Assembly (NCBI GenBank): GCA_003255025.1
Contig: QANY01004802.1
Location: 1,326,496-1,390,495, forward strand
DNA from: Datisca glomerata
Taxonomy: Eukaryota; Streptophyta; Magnoliopsida; Cucurbitales; Datiscaceae
DNA: 64,000 bases
Direction: 5' to 3'
Of this stretch, positions 36,846 through 56,324 are shown one piece after another; the first letter of the stretch is position 1; every line of letters starts with the position of its first letter. The position numbers and the translations under genes are program-made. The notes beneath the pieces are model-generated. The model was not told the origin of the DNA and did not search any database. It was given only the letters and a program-made list of their open reading frames with translations.

Positions 36846-38303
36846 CAAGTATGATGTAGAATATGGAACTTGTACACAAATTTTCTCTTACAACCGTTGA
36901 CTGTAGCAATTCAATAACGGAACTTCCTTCTATTTGTATCTTTGTAATTTCTCTCGCAATGAAGGATATTTTGGTTTTTCCATCATGTATTGCAATTAAG
37001 CCCCCACTTAGTATTTTACTGTAAATTTTTTGCATTGTTCAAATCGTCAATTTTGTGCCATGTTGTAATCTTAGAACTCCTTGAATTTAACAACAACTAC
37101 TATAAGGATGTAATATAACTTTATGTGTTTTCTCAACATAAGATTGCATGTTGTAGATTCGTTATAGATACAATCCCTCTGTCTCCAGTAATCGTTGCAA
37201 CATCCCACTCCTTTGTAAAATAGATATATTTTTATGGGAAATGAGCCAAGAAACAAAACTCATTAGGCTTTGCCTAATGAACTAGGCCTTTTTCGGCCAA
37301 ATTCTGTCATTAAGGCCTTCAAATATGTGTTTTGTCTATTTTAGGAAAGTTTTGTTTCGTCCATAACTTTGATAGAGAATTTATATCATCGAGCTGTTAA
37401 TTGCGTTGCGATCTAGACATCCTGTACTGTCCCCACGTCTCCAGTACGAAACTTACATTTTTTGGAAATATTTCACAGTGTACTGAATATCAGAATATGA
37501 CGTCATGAAAACATGCAATTTTTCGGAAACAATTTCTATTTTCAGAATCTCCAGCCTTTTGGGAATGGTTCGCTTTTTAATAAATTCAGTCTTTTGGAAA
37601 CCTGCCAAACTATTAACCTTTCCCTTCATAATAAATTCAACATTTTGGGAAACCTGCCAAAATGTCCTGTCATTCTCCCCTATATAAAAGAAATACTTGT
37701 GATGAGTAGAGTTTTTCACTTCACATCATTTAGAAGAATCATCACTATTGAGTAAGGTAAAATTTCTTTTTCATCATCATTTTGTCTTCTTGTCCAATAT
37801 TTTGTGTCGTCAATGATATATTTATATATTTAACTTATCACCGTCATAGATTACCATCGTACAAGTGAAGCTCTATTGGGGATCAATCTTCCATATCAAC
37901 CGTTTAGGTAATTAATCATTGTACAACAAAAATAACATAGTAAGAATGTGGTGAAGCACCCGCTGCCCGGAGTATATAATATTATTAGGCATAACGTCGG
38001 ACACCATTACATGAGACATGTAGCGAGGCTGAATGCCATTGCTAGAATATGTAAAGGCATCCACGCCTTTACAAGTGGTGTGCAAAGGTGTGTTGACATG
38101 CCTTTGCAAGTCGAAAAGGCTTGCCACACCTTTGCGAGTGGCAAAGGCTTAATATTCTTCTTTTTATTTTATTTTTATTTTTTTGTAAATAATATATTAC
38201 TAGAATTTAATTTCTCTCCTTTTTTCTTTTTTTAGGGCTGAATCTGGTTGAATCTCATTGAAAACTTGCAAATAGTTTTTACTACTCCAAAATCTGGATG
38301 CCA
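36846..38303. other. Gypsy non-coding segment with antisense promoter-like sequence
   Basis: Between the LTR and the PMD ORF. A 51-bp repeat (ATAAATTCA...TTTGGGAAACCTGCCAAA) occurs at 37580 and 37631, followed by TATATAAA on the plus strand at 37681-37688. A possible leader intron runs from GT at 37756 to AG at about 38234. Near 38055-38150 the words GCCTTTGCAAGT/CACACCTTTGCGAGTGG repeat in both directions. Confidence 0.5.
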
Positions 38304-41300
38304 CTACCAGTTCCAAATAAACCTTGGAATGCCATGAAAGATGATGCTCTCTAAATAATTCATGATATGGAAAAGACAACGGAAGAACACACTTACGTCT
38401 GTGTCATTACTTGAGTGAGAAAGCAAAAACGTGGAATACATACTTGCAGACTCTATTCCCCTTTTTAGGCACGCACGAGGTGATTTTCCCATATCTCCAA
38501 TTGCTATCTACAGTCACACTAAGGTAGCAACCAGATGGCGTGAATGGGCAAACTATATTTTTTCAGCCCCTGAATATGTTTCAATTTTAGAGAAAGTGGG
38601 CATATTTGAGGTGCTGATGGTCAGTTCGCGACTTAGTATTCTTCGTGATCCTTCAACAATACAAACTTTGTTATTGCGTTGGAGTAGACAATCACATACG
38701 TTCATCGCTGCTTGGGGTGAATTTACACCTACTCTCGAGGACGTCTAATTTTTATTGTGCCTTCCTTTCTTCAGCAATCATAATGTTACAACGACTAAGC
38801 TCGAGCCAGATGTAAATCTCTTAGCGGACATGTTACATGATGCTCGTTCCAAATCTCATAAGAAATCGTCCACAGGAAATGATATAAGTAAAAGAGAAAA
38901 CTTTTCAGGATGGCTATGTTATTTCTTCAAAGACATCAATGCTTCCAACAATGAAAGAGGAGAGCAGCATGGATCTCATCAAAGCTTAGACTTTGAAAAT
39001 AAAAAGGTGGAATTAGCTGCTTTGTTACATTATGGTTATCACGACACATTTTTTAAGGTAATATCACTGCATTTTTATCCCAATAATGTTATTGTCAAAT
39101 GATTGTTGCACAACTATAATATAACAACTCTTGCATCAGGTCTTCCCAATGAGATGATGAATATCGTGTATTCGTATTGGCGGCCAGATTAGTGTTAGGT
39201 CAAAAAATTGCCTTAGCTCCAATATTTTTGGGTAATTTGTATTACCTCCTTGATCGAATCCACTATGACTTAGAGCGATCGGTGGGACGTTCTGATATTG
39301 CAACCTTTGTCGACGGTGCATTCTTGCAGATGTTTGTGTCGGAACATTACCCTCGGTGTGCACCAGCAAGGGTCAAGATCTCAACCTTTCCAGGGATTGA
39401 CTATCCACCTAGAGCATGGTCATGGAGCTTTGTAATGACTCCTAAAGCGGTCGACTTCTCAATGAGTATTGATAGATTGGGATACTTCAAATCTCATCCA
39501 TACATATTAGAACTCTCAGGTTACATGCCGGAGAATCTATGGCCTACGTTTAATAAAGACATTGGTCTTGGAACGGACGGGCAAGTAATGTCGCTTTGGT
39601 GGGAGGAACAACTCATGATAGCCATTCTTACACCTTCAACAATGCCTGTATATTCGAGCATGAAAAAAGAAAGATGGCAACTTTTTCTACAGTACACGTC
39701 ATCAATGCAACAGGGTTGCTCATCAATTCAGTTTTGATCAGGGAGTTCCACAACCAAGGGAAGACAGGCTGGGTTTTTCGGTAACATTTGCATTATGGAT
39801 GGAAGGAAAAAAATGTTTAAACAATGTTTCTCATCTGATCTATGCACCCCAATCATCTCGCGCTCCTGCATTTTTTAGAAGCATGAAAAGTTATTGGAGA
39901 ACCTTAGCAGGGAAATGGTGGTCTTTCATTGGCTCAGAGTCAAGAACTCCAGTAGAACTAATCATTTATAAGAATGACTTAACATTGCGTCCTCCCACTA
40001 AAGAAGCATGAAAGTCACAAAAAAGAGGAGCCACTAAAGTTATATCAAAGGAGCCTCACATTAAAGCATATGCCATCGACAAAGGTAAAGGAATATCCAA
40101 GGTTCATGTTGCACATCCCCGCAGCAAAGCAAAGTCTAAATCTAAGATTGCTGGCATAAAAATTTATGAGCCTATTGATACTTGATAGACACGTCTTTCA
40201 AGTACTATCAGTCCAAGATTTGAAGAAGTGGTTGAGGGGTCTAATGTAAGTCAGATAAATTAATTATCACGTAGCTTGGTTGAATGGCTCATTTCGCAAT
40301 AACATTGTCACTTTTGTTATGTGTGTTTTCTCAGTATTCCACCACAGTCTCAAAGTCACTCGGTGGTACTACAAACATCATGGACAAGGACTTGAGCAAA
40401 TCTCTGTTCAAGTAGGTGATAATTCTACTACAGTGTCACCTCATCCCATGAGGATTGTATCACAGGTTATTCTTTTAATAACAAATATCATTCAACATCA
40501 CTCTGTATTATGTTGTGTAATAGCTGCTTATGTTCTCCCTTTTTTTTCTTTTATGATCGAAACATGGAGAAGGTTATTTAGTCTGAAATACTTAGCATAT
40601 CAACTTCGTCCCCTAGACAGATCAAATTATTGAACATGTAAAAGATACGCGTGATGAAGCAACATACAAGATGTCGTCTGCTCGCTATAGTGTAAGTTTC
40701 TTTAGAAAACAAACTATTCATATATTCTTATTCATGAACATATCAATGATATCTGGTGCAGGACTCTTCTGGGACAATGCCTACAGAAACAACAATGGCA
40801 ATCAATATTGAAGCGTTTGGTCCCACTCCTATAGTTGTTCGAATGCTGGATGAGCAAGCTCACTCAATGATGAACCTAACGGTCGTGGTAACACTCCATG
40901 ATTCATCCATTGGGCTTCCTATTCCCTAAGATAATCTAGATGACCTTAATGTTGTGTTGGATTCAATACCTCTAATAATGGACATCTTAATTCTACTACT
41001 AGAATACCATTGCCCTCTAAACGTAGTCAAGGAAAAGTATTGATAGGAGGAGTCCAAATCTGAAATATTAGTGATGTTCATGATGATGTAAATTATGATT
41101 CTAACTATGATATTCATAGTTCTTTCCAAGAGGATATGCCTCAATCCCAGACACTCATGCTAGATGAATTAGATGGTGACACTTCTGAGACAGACAATGA
41201 TCATTATTTTTGGCATGATGCAGATAAGTTTAAGCTACAAATTTCTGGCGAGTTGCTTAAATTTGATGACATGCCCGTCGATAAAGATCTTCACGGTTAC

Positions 41301-41489
41301 CTTTTGAAAATTGAAGAGGTATATCCTCAGACAGGATTGAAGCACATGCGTGCGCAATATTGGGTCCAGTTGGGGTGTGTATTCATGTTAGGCGAGCTTT
41401 TGTACATGATAGATCACTTCACCGTTGAAAATGCTAAAATAGAGCCGTTGGCATATATATTGTCTGTATGGAAGTGTTTGAAAGCCTAA
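38304..41489 (+). pseudogene. Antisense plant mobile domain (PMD) ORF of the gypsy element
   Basis: Recognisable PMD (aminotransferase-like, PF10536) blocks in order: WREWANYIFSAPEYVSILEK and LLRWSRQSHTFIAAWGEFTP with TLEDV (38431-38748), then CLPFFSNHNVTTTKLEPDV (38755-), then VLAARLVLGQKIALAPIFLG (39177-39737) and FRSMKSYWRTLAGKWWSFI (39799-40011). A C-terminal piece with an acidic stretch lies at 41136-41489. An in-frame stop at 38746 and several frame changes break it; possible introns are at 39058-39140 and near 40240-40330. PMD proteins occur as host genes (MAIN/MAIL1 type) and within transposons; here the position inside the element indicates the latter. Confidence 0.75.
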
Positions 41490-41929
41490 AAGCTTGAACT
41501 AAGTTGGTTAAGGCCTTTCGTTCATGATTGTAGACTATTTCATAAACAACTCGTACGGACAGAAAGTCTTAATGCTCTCATCAACAACGTCAGCACCATG
41601 TTGTAGTCATAAAGGAATCTTCTCAACGTATTCAATCTATTGACAAAGTAATAAAAAAACATCAATCACCTACAAGAAAGAATGCTATTATTGATCTCAA
41701 TCCATCTGATAGGATTACTGGAGATCCATTCACAACATTTTGATTTTTATTTTTTTCTTTGCTTTATGTTGAATCTGCTTTGATGTTATTATATTTGTTA
41801 CCATGTAGTTGGACATCTTTTATGCTTTCATGAACTAGTCTAATTACACTACTCTTTTTATATGCACCTTCTCCTCTCCTTTTAAGATAAGATAAAGTAA
41901 TAACATCAAACAATAACATCTAGTAATGG

Positions 41930-42545
41930 AATCATGCATGAAGAACGTGATAATTAGTCATTACCATGGGCATACCTGGCAAAGGAAAATACTCATTCTA
42001 AGTGATTTGTGGGGGACAACTTAGAGACGAAAAACGTCCAATCCCAGCCTATACCTCATGATAATATGTCGTTACCAGGGGCGTACCTGGTGGAGTGAAA
42101 TACTCATTCTAAGTGACCTACGGCAGGCAATTTAGAGATGAAAAATGTCCAGCCCAACCTACACCTCGTGATAATTTGTCATTACCACGGACGTACCCGA
42201 CGAAGTGAAATAGTCATTCCAAGTGACTTGTACTAGGCAACTTATAGATGAGAAATGTCCAGTCCTAACATACACCTCATGATAATTTGTCATTATCACG
42301 AGCGTACCTGGCGAACTGAAATATTCATTCCAAGTGACCTATACAAGGCAACTGAGAGATGAGAAACATTTAGTCCTAGCCTACACCTCATGATAATTTG
42401 TCACTACCCCGAGCATACTTGGCGATGTGAAATATTCATTCCAAGTGACTTGTACCAGGCAACTTAGAGATGAGAAATGTCTAGTCCCAGCATACAACAC
42501 ATGATAGTTTGTCATACCACAAGTATATATGGCGAAGTGACAAAC
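41930..42545. repeat. 111-bp tandem array, about 5.5 copies
   Basis: The anchor GATAATTTGTCATTACCA (with variants) lies at 41949, 42060, 42170, 42281, 42392 and 42503, so the period is 110-111 bp. Units also share GTGAAATACTCATTC and TTAGAGATGAGAAATGTCCA. The array sits between the end of pol and the end of the antisense ORF. Confidence 0.95.
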
Positions 42546-42829
42546 ACAATGCTAAACAATCAATGACAAATATGTTTAGTGTTGCTTAATCATAAACATA
42601 ATTTTTCATAAATCGAACAAAATCTCTGAGAAAACATTCTTTCATTTTATTAAAAGAGTGTTCTAAGAACTCTGAGTGTAACTTTCAGTTATCCAGAACA
42701 ACTTGATTACAAGTGAACAAACTAATTAGAGATTCCTCTAACTACATTTGCAACAACAACAAAAGTCTTCATAAATGATTCTCTCCTTATGAATGACACT
42801 TCTTGATAAACTTAAAGTTTATGGGTGAC

Positions 42830-45800
42830 GACAAGGGTTGATGAGTCCTTGGATTGGCCAAACGACAATATCCACACTCAGAGATGAAGACATTTTATAA
42901 GGCCCTTCCCATTTGGGCGTAAATGTCTAAGCATGCACACCCCGCCTGATATGATCAATCACCTTTAATACCAGGTCTCCTGCATTGAATGTTCGAGGTC
43001 TTACTATTTTGTCATAAGCCCTCCCCATACATTCAAATATTTTCTCTTGCCTTATATCCTTTTTCATCCATCACCTCTGAGTCACCAAGTTGTGTAGAAT
43101 GCTCAACATTTGCCAAGGATGATAACCTTGCCGATGGTACAACTACATCTGTCAGGATAACTGCTTCATATCTGTATACTAGTACGAAGGGGGTCGCTTA
43201 TGTTGGTGATCACTTTAAAGTTTGATAGGCTCATAATGCAAGCGGTAAGAGCTCACGCCAAGTATTGTGTGCATCGTGGACCATTTGGCTAAGTATCAAA
43301 AGCAAAGCCTTGTTAGTAGCTTCAGTTTGACCATTACCCTTCGAGTAATAATGTGTGGACATGTCATGGCGAATATCATATGCTTCGAACAATTGAACTA
43401 CAACCCTACTTGTAAATGCAGTGCCATTGTCTGAGATGGTACATCTTGGTAATAACGAAGTGACAAATTATATATTCCTTGATGAAATTGTACACTTGTT
43501 CCCTTGTACATTTCTTCAATGGTATAGCCTCTACCCACTTGGTGTTACAGTCTGTAACAGTTAAGATCCATATGTTTCCTCTTAAAGATAGAGATATCAG
43601 ACCAATGAAATCCAATGCCCAAGTATGAAAAGGCCATGGGACTTCAGCTGGATGTAATGGCACTGATGGTGCATGAATGACATTTCCCAAAGTCTGACAA
43701 GCATTGCATTTTAATTTCAGGCAAATACTAATGTATCTACCTCCATTGTTGGCCAGTAATAACCAATCTATAGTAATTCTTCATATAAACGTTTGGCACA
43801 TTGGTGCTCTCCACAAGCTCCGTTACGCACTTCCTCCATTATAGTTTTTTATCATCAATACCCAAACATTTCAGAGGACAACCATCAATACTTTTCCTAA
43901 AAAGTTCACCGTTAATGAGAAAGAAACGCGAGCTTCTCATTAGTACAGTAGTAACATCTGTCGCATCTATAGGAAGTATATGCTCATTCAGGAATGTAAT
44001 GTGAGGTTACCTCCAATCTGTAACAACTTCCACTAAATTAACTTCCCTTGGATCGGGGATCAATTGACATTTTGCATAATTCTTATATAGGCTCATAGCG
44101 TCTGTACTTATACATGGCCAATAAAATCCCATTTTCTGCAAACGTCGATGTAAAGGTGGTCCCTCATAGAACAAAAATCATCATGAAGGCGAGTAAGACG
44201 ACGACGACCTTCTTCAATGTTTACACAACATGACAACATTCCATCCGAACTTCTAAAGAAAAGAATTTTGTTCAATATCATGAAATGTTTTAGCTTTTTA
44301 TTCAAAGTTGTATTGCCCTTGGATAATTACTCCTTAATATGGCTTCTCCAATCCTCAGGTGATTGTTCAATAACTCTTTCAGAAATCACAGTTGTAGATT
44401 TAACCGTTATCTTAACGCTAGGAATAGGCTTAGTGAGTGGAAGCTTTGAAGCAAGTGTAGCTAAGGAGTCATTGTGGTGATTATTAGATCTCAAAGTGTG
44501 CTCAAATACTAAACAATCAAACCCTTCACTCATTTTTTAAACTTCATGACGGTATTGGGCTAAAGCGGGTTGTTTAACAGTAAAATCTTCTTTCACTTGG
44601 TTGATGATCAAATTAGAATCCCCTTTGATTTGTAGAATGTTAGCACCCTTCTCTTTGGCATAACACAATCCTAATAAAATAGCTTCATACTCTACCTCAT
44701 TGTTCATACATGAGAATGTTATTTTGTATGCCTTTGAAAAATATTACCAAGAGGATCTTCTGAAACAAGTCATGTTCCGTCACTGGAATGAGTAGATGAT
44801 CCATTAAATGTAAGAGCCCGTGATGCATTATCGCAAGCATTGACTTCTTGTAACTCATCAGGAATGGCCTCACAGATAGGTTCTAGTTCCCCATTTGAAA
44901 ATTAAGCCAATAAATCTGCTAAAGCTCGACTCTTCTATGCTTTTGGAGTAATTGGAGTTATATCAAATTTACTCAATAACATTGTCCATCGAGTAAGCCT
45001 CCCATTTAGCGTGAGTCTGGATAAAAGAAAATTAATTGGATTAGACTTTGTCATCAAATGAACTTTATTCCCCAACATGCAATGATGAAACTTCTGTGTA
45101 GCAATCAATGCTAAACAATACTTCTCATGGGGTGAATATCTCAACTCTGCTCCACGAAAAACTCTACTCAAATAATAGAATGGTCATTCTACCCCTTCTC
45201 TTTCTTGTGCCAACAAAGCTCCTATGGACTTGGCAGTCAAAAATATAGAGTAACAAAGGCAAATCATTACATGGGGGAACCATGGTAATTGAACATAATA
45301 GTATAATCTTTATAGCATCATATTTGCGCTGATGCTCATATGTCCAGAAGAAATCACAATCTTGTTTCAGAAGTGGTTGTAAATCACTTACAGATTCAGC
45401 AAGGGAAAGTATGAAGCAACATACATACGTCACTTTTCCCATGAAGGCATTTAACTCGTTTATTGAATGAGGATGCGACATATCTCTAATGGCTTTTACC
45501 TTATTGATCAATATCTATTCCTCGCTTATGCACACAAAATCCTAAGAACTTTCCCCGGGACACACCAAAAGTGCATTTTAACGGGTTCATCTTTAACTTA
45601 TAAAATCTGCATCTCTAAAAAACATATCTCAAATAACGTAAATGTTGCTCTACTTTTTTAGACTTTACCACAAGATCATCCATGTAATCTTCAACATAGT
45701 CGTGAATCATGCCATGAAAAATAGCAGTCATTACCCGTTGATAGGTTGCCCCGGCATTTTTCAGTTCAAATGGTATTACAACATAGTAGAAATTTCCAAA

Positions 45801-46960
45801 CAATGTTCGGAAGGTCGTTTTCTCAGCGTCCCTCATTGCCATCTTGATCTGATTGTATCCATTAAATCCATCCATGAACGAAAACATCTCATGCTCTGCT
45901 GTGTCATCTATATAGCATCCACATTAGGCAATGGAAAATCATCCTTAGAATAAAATCAACACAACATCGAATTTGACCATTCTTCTTCTTCACAGGCACG
46001 ATGTTTGCTAACCATGTAGGATGTTTGATGGGTTTGATAAATCCCACATCAATGAGTTTCTGGATTTCCACCTTAATTTGAAGTTCAACATCGGGATGAA
46101 AATTTCACGGTGGTTGATTGATTGGTGCGTAGCTCTCAGAAACTCCCAACCTATGTGTTACTAGAGCGGGATCCAACCCTAGCATATCAGCATAAGACCA
46201 TGCGAATACATCTTCAAATTCTCTTAGTAGCCTCAATAGTGATTCTCTTTGTTTATTCGTTAGACTCTAAGACAAGAAAACTGACTTGTTGACTATTCCA
46301 TCTCCAATGTGTACTTCTTCTAATTCATCCTGTGACAGCAAATGATTCTTGACGGAAGGCTACTCTGGTTACTCATAATTCATTACATAAATACCATTTG
46401 ACAGGTACTTTTGGAAATACTTCCCCCATCATATAATCTTCCACTTTCTTTTCATCACTAGAGGGATTAAGCTATGCGCTTGACCCTGCGCACCATTATA
46501 AGCGAATGCCTTCTTCCCATTTGGTAGTTTGACACGAGTAACTAGCTTCGTCCTTACTTTCATAACTGTCTTGTCTCCATTATTTTCCCATTTTGGTAAA
46601 GTGATTACTGTGATTTTTCTTGTTGCAGTTGTCCCTGCTACTGCCATATTATCAAACAGCGCTACTACAGCCAAATGTGTTTCTGTTTCATCAAATGGTG
46701 CTTTGCTAGCTGCCACAGTGATAACTCTTCCTTTCCACCATGTTTTCAAACATTGATGTAATGTTGACGGCACATATTCATGATCATGAATCCATGGCCG
46801 ACCCATGAGTACATGGTACACAGTGTCGGCTTCGATTACATGGAAAAAAATCGTAGTCTTCATCAAACCTACTTGGAGTTCAACATTGACATATCCCAAT
46901 GTTTTCATGGCTGCTGTAGAGAATTCTATTATCATGATTGACTGTCATACAAGTCTCTTC
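42830..46960 (-). pseudogene. Gypsy pol remnant: PR, RT, RNase H, aRNase H, integrase
   Basis: Right to left: retropepsin-like segment (HVLMGRPWIHDHEYVPSTLH; 46429-46935); RT with GFNGYNQIKMAMRDAEKTTF and the catalytic DYMDDLVVKSK (45615-45887); connection (45164-45511); RNase H (LRYSPHEKYCLALIATQKF; 44935-45171); a second RNase H with VEYEAILLGLCYAKEKGA and GDSNLIINQV (about 44530-44720) and HHNDSLATLASKLP; zinc H2C2 piece with MGFYWPC near 44130; integrase core (HTWALDFIGL; 43406-43690) and GPY-type C-terminus (FTPKWEGPY near 42895). The RT has a deletion near 45930 that removes the segment after CVDF. Many stops and shifts. It is not functional. Confidence 0.85.
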
Positions 46961-46997
46961 TCAAGAAGTCCTGCTGCTTTGAAAGTGGTAATTGACA

Positions 46998-47940
46998 TGA
47001 CATTAAAGCAGAAATAGATAGAGAAGATAAATACAACTGAAATTCTAATAATTAAAGCAGAAATAGATGAAGATCGAGGATTGCTCGTAAGCAATGTCCT
47101 AAACATAATAATCGTCATCCACATGGTGTTTGGAGACAACATGAATCGTCTCTGTAGGATACAATGATCTAAGTCTGAGTATAGCAACCAATAACTCATA
47201 CTCTCTCAGAACTCTCTGTATCTCTCTCTCAATATGTAGATGTTTGATGATGATGATGAAAATGAAGTTTTCTAATGGTGATTAAAAACCAAAATTCCTT
47301 CTTATTCTTGTGCTCACACACTGCCTTTATTTAAAACGTGGGCAGCTTGGGGAGCAAGTGAAAAATTGATTAGTGTTGATAAGGTCATTCACGAAATTGG
47401 GGATAATGGAGATAAGATCATGCACGAAATTAGTGCTGATAATGTCTAATTATCTTTTGTAGATAATCCAGGAGATATTTATTTAGCTTTGATAAATTCA
47501 AAGCTTCAAGCCTTCCTCTTCAAGTAAATAATCAAAAGAAAATTTATCCAAAAAATAATTCTTTGATCCAGACAGGACGGCAGCGACGCCTATGAGGGGA
47601 TGACCATGTGCCATCTAGGTCCTCCCTTCCCCACAAAATGTGGGGTGCCCCTTGAACTTCTCAGGTCTTTCAGCGTGCAAAGTCTTGATTCCAGCAGATT
47701 GTTCCATGGATAATGTCTTTAGATTGTTGTATGTAGTGATGGAACAAGATGTTTTCATAAACCAACAATATAATGAAATTGGAACGAATACAACTTAAAT
47801 GCAACAAAGACGATTACAACGCAAATTATTAGAATTCATACACGAAAAATCAGAAATAAATAGAGAAAATAAATAAAATTGAAATTCTAATAATTAAAGT
47901 AGAAATAGATGAAGATCGAGGTTTGCTCGTAAGCAATGTC
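46998..47940 (-). mobile_element. LTR-flanked retroelement fragment in the gypsy gag region
   Basis: Two 90-bp copies of a sequence (GAAATTCTAATAATTAAAG, then GATCGAGG and TTGCTCGTAAGCAATGTC) end at 47098 and 47940, exactly 842 bases apart. On the minus strand the right copy looks like the end of a 5' LTR. It is followed by a gag-like start at 47707 (MEQSAGIKTLHAERPEKFKG), then a fuller LTR-like segment (47560-46998) with a TAAATAAA-type promoter near 47330. The internal part is tiny, so this is a deletion derivative. Confidence 0.55.
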
Positions 47941-49440
47941 TAGATCGACTAAATTAATATTTTTTCAGATTAAAAAATTCTTATATATATGCTGATAAAA
48001 TGCAAGGAGTCAAAGAATGTGGCTGAAGTTGTGATAGTTGATATTCTTCTTTTGAGCAAGAAGAAGAAATTGATTAACTTTAATTACTGGTCTTGATCTT
48101 TTAATGGGTTGGCTAAATCCGCTAATAGTTCTTCGCTTAATATTGTTTGCTTTGCTCCTTTTCATTCAGATTGTATTTCCCTTTTGTTTTTGAACTTTAC
48201 TTTGTAATTCTTTGTTTCGTAATGAGAACTACTTCATTTGGCAAAAAAAATTGATGTATTTTTATAATTCATGTTTGTTTTTTCAGAGCTTATTTTGGGC
48301 TAATAATTTATTTCCACGTTTAAAGTATTTTTCTTATAATTACTATGAATGTAAAATAGAATATTCTACCATATTCGGATATATTTATGTTTACTTTCTT
48401 ATAGGGTTTATTTTGGGCAATCTATTTCTCAAAATTAAAATGGCTTGATTATTTTAAATACCATATGAAGTTTTCTTTATAATTACTATGGATCCTTAAT
48501 TAAAAGTGATATGAAAGTTAATAAGAATTTGATATTATTTGGAAATGGTTTACATTCCATTATAATTTTGCTTTATAATTAGTGTTTATACTTAAAACTA
48601 CATTTGCTGTTTTTAAAAATTTTCCAAATCTAAAAAAAACATGCATTATGACTGAGTTAGGAGGGTTTATGGGTGTTTAAGAGAATATTAGAGATTGTAA
48701 AAGTATTGTATATATCATTAAATGAAGGATTTAAGGGTGGTTTAGGAATAATGATTAAATTATAGGATAGTTTAGTCCATAAAGTGTTTTTGAGGTTTCT
48801 AAGCGTTTAGAAGTAGTAGATGTTTATATGACTTAAGAAACGTATTGTATGAGATAACCGTTGAATTAATAGCTTGTTAATTTAAACTAAATCAAGTGCA
48901 TGATATATTTCTCTAATTAAATTTAGATAAAATGCACATTTGGTCCTCTAATATTAAAGTCTCAGACTTTAATATTGTTTGTTGTTAATAACTTGAAAAG
49001 TTCCTAATTTATATTGATGTGTGCATTGGTTATTTAGATCGAGGGTAAGAATCTGATACAATATTTTTAATCATTCTAAGCACTTAATTGAGTAATCTTA
49101 TATGAATTGAATTGAGAATCAACGTAGAGTTGGAGGATAAAAAATGCCTATTTTACGGGAGAAGTTGATCAAAATTAATGTTGATTAGGTGTGAAAGCTA
49201 CAACTTAGTTACCATAAGCTTTCCAATTTATCATATGCCACATCAAGAATAACATCTAAATCCTACTTACTACGGTTACGTGTCGCTCTTTAAGTGGTTG
49301 TACGACGTGGAAAGCGATTACCAGCATAAGCACAGTAGAATCGCTCTAATAAATTTTTAATTTCTATATAATTAGCTACTTGTCTTCGATTAGGAGGTTT
49401 GGGAACTTGGTTCGATTCTCTTTAGTTTTCTTTTTCCTTT
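47941..49440. other. Intergenic, upstream of the calcium ATPase
   Basis: Mostly AT-rich without recognisable coding. At 48100-48210 a short plus-strand frame reads NGLAKSANSSSLNIVCFAPF, which loosely resembles the tail of a plant LINE RNase H, followed by a poly-A-like run at 48243. Nothing else is assignable. Confidence 0.5.
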
Positions 49441-49449
49441 TTATTTTAT

Positions 49450-49969
49450 TTTTCTGCTCTCTTTTACAGTTGTAGTGGCTTCGAGTTCGGGAGCGGACGA
49501 GCAAAACCCTCCGGTTCTGAGTTCTCTCCACCTCTGCTAACCTAAACTGTAATTCTCGCTTTGTCTTTCTGCTCTAATTTGTTATCTGATTCTAATTTTT
49601 TGATGAATTATTTCTGCTCTTCATTGTGTACCACAAGTTTGGTAGCTATGGGGATGTGCTGATTTTCTGGATCTGATAGGTTTAGTAATCGACTATTCTG
49701 ATTTCTGATTTTCTTGGACATGAAAAGGAAAATTGGAAATTTATTTTTCCTATTATGCATTTGTGTCATTTTCTTTGTTTCTATTTGATTCGTGAGTGGC
49801 ATACATATAGGGCAAGAGTTAGTTTTCCATTTACGGTTTCTTCACATTTCACTCAGATCATGATAAGTATATCCTAATACGCGTGGTTATTTGCTTTTTT
49901 TTTTTCAGGCTAATAGAGTGGCAAATCTAGTTTCTTTAAGTTCGTCGGGTAACAGTTTCCCGAATTTCA
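49450..49969 (+). promoter_or_regulatory. ECA 5' leader with leader intron
   Basis: A likely leader exon ends at the donor GT at 49549, and the acceptor AG at 49907-49908 opens the exon with the start codon. A 360-base intron in the leader, with a long T run before the acceptor, is common in plant pump genes. The transcription start is not visible directly. Confidence 0.6.

Positions 49970-56324
<6,355 letters not shown>

Larger units (their letters stand above)
35949..46997 (-). mobile_element. Ty3/gypsy retrotransposon, Tat-like, with antisense PMD ORF
   Basis: The element reads right to left. It retains protease, RT, RNase H, a second plant-type RNase H, integrase, 111-bp tandem repeats, an antisense plant-mobile-domain ORF, and the 3' LTR. 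The second RNase H and an extra antisense ORF between pol and the 3' LTR are known features of the Tat lineage. The gag and 5' LTR are gone: at 46997 the sequence passes into another LTR element. The left flank enters the LTR of the Copia remnant, so the gypsy element is the younger insertion. Confidence 0.8.

Noticed and set aside
48100..48220. LINE RNase H tail on the plus strand
   Set aside because: Only about 20 residues look similar and there is an upstream stop; too little to call.
49380..49430. GGTTCGATTCTC upstream of the calcium pump as a tRNA B-box
   Set aside because: No matching acceptor stem or A-box at the right distance; likely chance.
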